From NCBI GenBank assembly GCA_934489735.1, contig CAKSSR010000037.1, forward strand, positions 1-16,503: 16,503 nucleotides of DNA. Reading direction: 5' to 3'. The notes below the pieces were generated by a model that had not been told where the DNA came from, did no database searches, and saw nothing but the letters and a program-made list of their open reading frames with translations. Source of the DNA: an uncultured Eubacteriales bacterium. Lineage in GTDB: Bacteria; Bacillota; Clostridia; Oscillospirales; Acutalibacteraceae. The translations under genes and the position numbers were made by a program. Shown in pieces: positions 15,544-16,503 of this stretch (position 1 is the first letter of the stretch; each line of letters starts with the position of its first letter).

Positions 15544-16503
15544 ATGAGTTTAAAAAAAATGATTAGATTATCAATATGCACGTTATGTCTGGGAACAATT
15601 GTTTCTGGAATGTCAATAATGGCAATGGAACATGAGGGAAGTAAGAAGATTTTATTTGTAGAACATAGACCTTCACCATCAAAAGTTAAAACTGAAGATG
15701 AAATAAGGATGGATAGCATAGTAAAAAGTGAAATCGAGTCAGGTGTGAGTGAGATTTATGCAAGAGAATATGCCGGATTGATAGTTGAATGCAAATTAAG
15801 TGAAGAAAAAGCGAGAGATGAAGCTAAAATTATTGAAAAAGAAATTAGTAATAAGAAAGGTATTTATTATGCAAGGGAATATGCAGCTTTGATATCTCGA
15901 TTTAAAAGCAATGAACTTCAAGCAAGACTGGGAGCAAAGCTTTTTGAAGAAGAGCTTACTATTGGACGTAAATCTATGATATATGCATTAGAATATTCTA
16001 AATTGAGAGTTGTAAATGGCGTGAATGAAGATGAATCTAGAAAAAGAGCAGAAATGGTTGACGAAATAATGAAAAAAGGATTGGGCTACCGTTATGCCAG
16101 TGAATATTCAAGATTGATAGTCTCATGTAAATGTAGCAAATGGGAAGCAGCAACACAGGCCAGAAAGTTTCAAAAGATGGTTAAATTATGCCAGAGTACT
16201 GTCTATGCAACAAAATGTATGAGATTGCAAGCTAGTCAAAAGGTGGCTGATAAGACAGTAGGAAAGAGTGTGGAGACATTTATGAAAGAAGCAAAGACTC
16301 AACACATTCATTATGCAGAATATTATACCTATTTAGTAGACATACTTAAGGTCGATGAAGCCAGTGCAAGAGAATGGATCGAAATATTTGAAAGAGAAAG
16401 AAAGGCAGGTAAAGGAAAACACTATGCACAAGAATACTCAAGATTAGTATATAGATGCAAATTAGATGAGGCAGTAGCCAGGAAACAGGCAGAAGCATTC
16501 GTG
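15544..16503 (+). CDS. Exported 37-residue-repeat protein, paralogue, cut by the window end
   Basis: The frame opens at ATG 15544 (GGAG 9 nt upstream) and stays open for 320 codons to the window edge, so the true length is unknown. The signal peptide matches that of the upstream protein: LCLGT, then G, then MAMEH. Seven units follow, with the Y of each Y-A motif at residues 72, 109, 147, 184, 221, 257 and 294, a spacing of 36-38. The unit looks like a helix hairpin: Y-A-x-E-Y-[AS]-x-L-[IV] in the first helix, then E-x-x-A-R-x-x-A and a Glu/Lys-rich second helix. That size and shape suggest a TPR-like solenoid, but the motif is not the TPR or Sel1 consensus that I know. It lies 32 nt after the paralogue with no terminator, so the two are probably one transcript. 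Confidence 0.85.
   Translation, partial: MSLKKMIRLSICTLCLGTIVSGMSIMAMEHEGSKKILFVEHRPSPSKVKTEDEIRMDSIVKSEIESGVSEIYAREYAGLIVECKLSEEKARDEAKIIEKEISNKKGIYYAREYAALISRFKSNELQARLGAKLFEEELTIGRKSMIYALEYSKLRVVNGVNEDESRKRAEMVDEIMKKGLGYRYASEYSRLIVSCKCSKWEAATQARKFQKMVKLCQSTVYATKCMRLQASQKVADKTVGKSVETFMKEAKTQHIHYAEYYTYLVDILKVDEASAREWIEIFERERKAGKGKHYAQEYSRLVYRCKLDEAVARKQAEAFV
15742..16503 (+). repeat. Seven tandem ~37-residue (~111-bp) coding repeats
   Basis: Units are diverged at DNA level but keep phase. The best preserved are YAREYAGLIVECKLSEEKAR (residues 72-91), YAREYAALI (109-117), YASEYSRLIV (184-193) and YAQEYSRLV (294-302). The fifth unit (YATKCMRL, 221) is the most degenerate. The array continues past the window end. 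Confidence 0.85.

Overview
The window comes from an AT-rich, low-GC Gram-positive-type bacterium, most likely a Bacillota/Clostridia member. This rests on the base composition, tRNA genes with encoded CCA, AGGAGG-type ribosome binding sites, a PheS with the Cys4 insertion typical of Bacillota, and consensus TTGACA/TATAAT promoters. I cannot name the genus. The first 13.2 kb is mostly housekeeping. The last 3 kb is accessory and is the most unusual part.

Layout. Positions 1-402 hold four tRNA genes (Asp, Phe, Gly, Cys) and a strong intrinsic terminator. Adenosine deaminase (add, 446-1417, +) follows and converges on metG (3069-1462, -) across a hairpin terminator. tgt (4500-3370, -) lies upstream of metG on the same strand, but metG has its own promoter and a long structured leader. 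The roughly 1.1 kb between tgt and the next large gene holds the tgt promoter, a decayed frameshifted ISAs1-type transposase remnant, and a 46-codon gene too short for most gene callers. That small gene has an exact TTGACA-17-TATAAT promoter and a strong ribosome binding site, and is divergent from an ATP-grasp gene. The ATP-grasp gene (5586-6590) begins an apparent operon with pheS and pheT and has its own strong promoter; no T-box is visible.

Positions 10071-13258 encode a tightly packed GldA/GldF/GldG-like ABC system: an ATPase with an unusual acidic tail, a six-helix permease whose start overlaps the ATPase gene, and a membrane-anchored auxiliary protein. It ends at a clear terminator.

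Positions 13481 to the window end hold two paralogous, highly charged proteins with near-identical signal-peptide ends and repeats of about 37 residues built on Y-A-x-E-Y-[AS]-x-L. The second gene runs off the window and has no stop here. I do not recognise the family. The genes look like a tandem array of exported alpha-helical repeat proteins, and the first ends in a basic, nuclear-localisation-like tail. This array is the best candidate for something undescribed.

A smaller recurring oddity is a start-stop hexamer ATGTAA placed 0-3 nt before the start codon of four genes (add, metG, tgt and the ATP-grasp gene).
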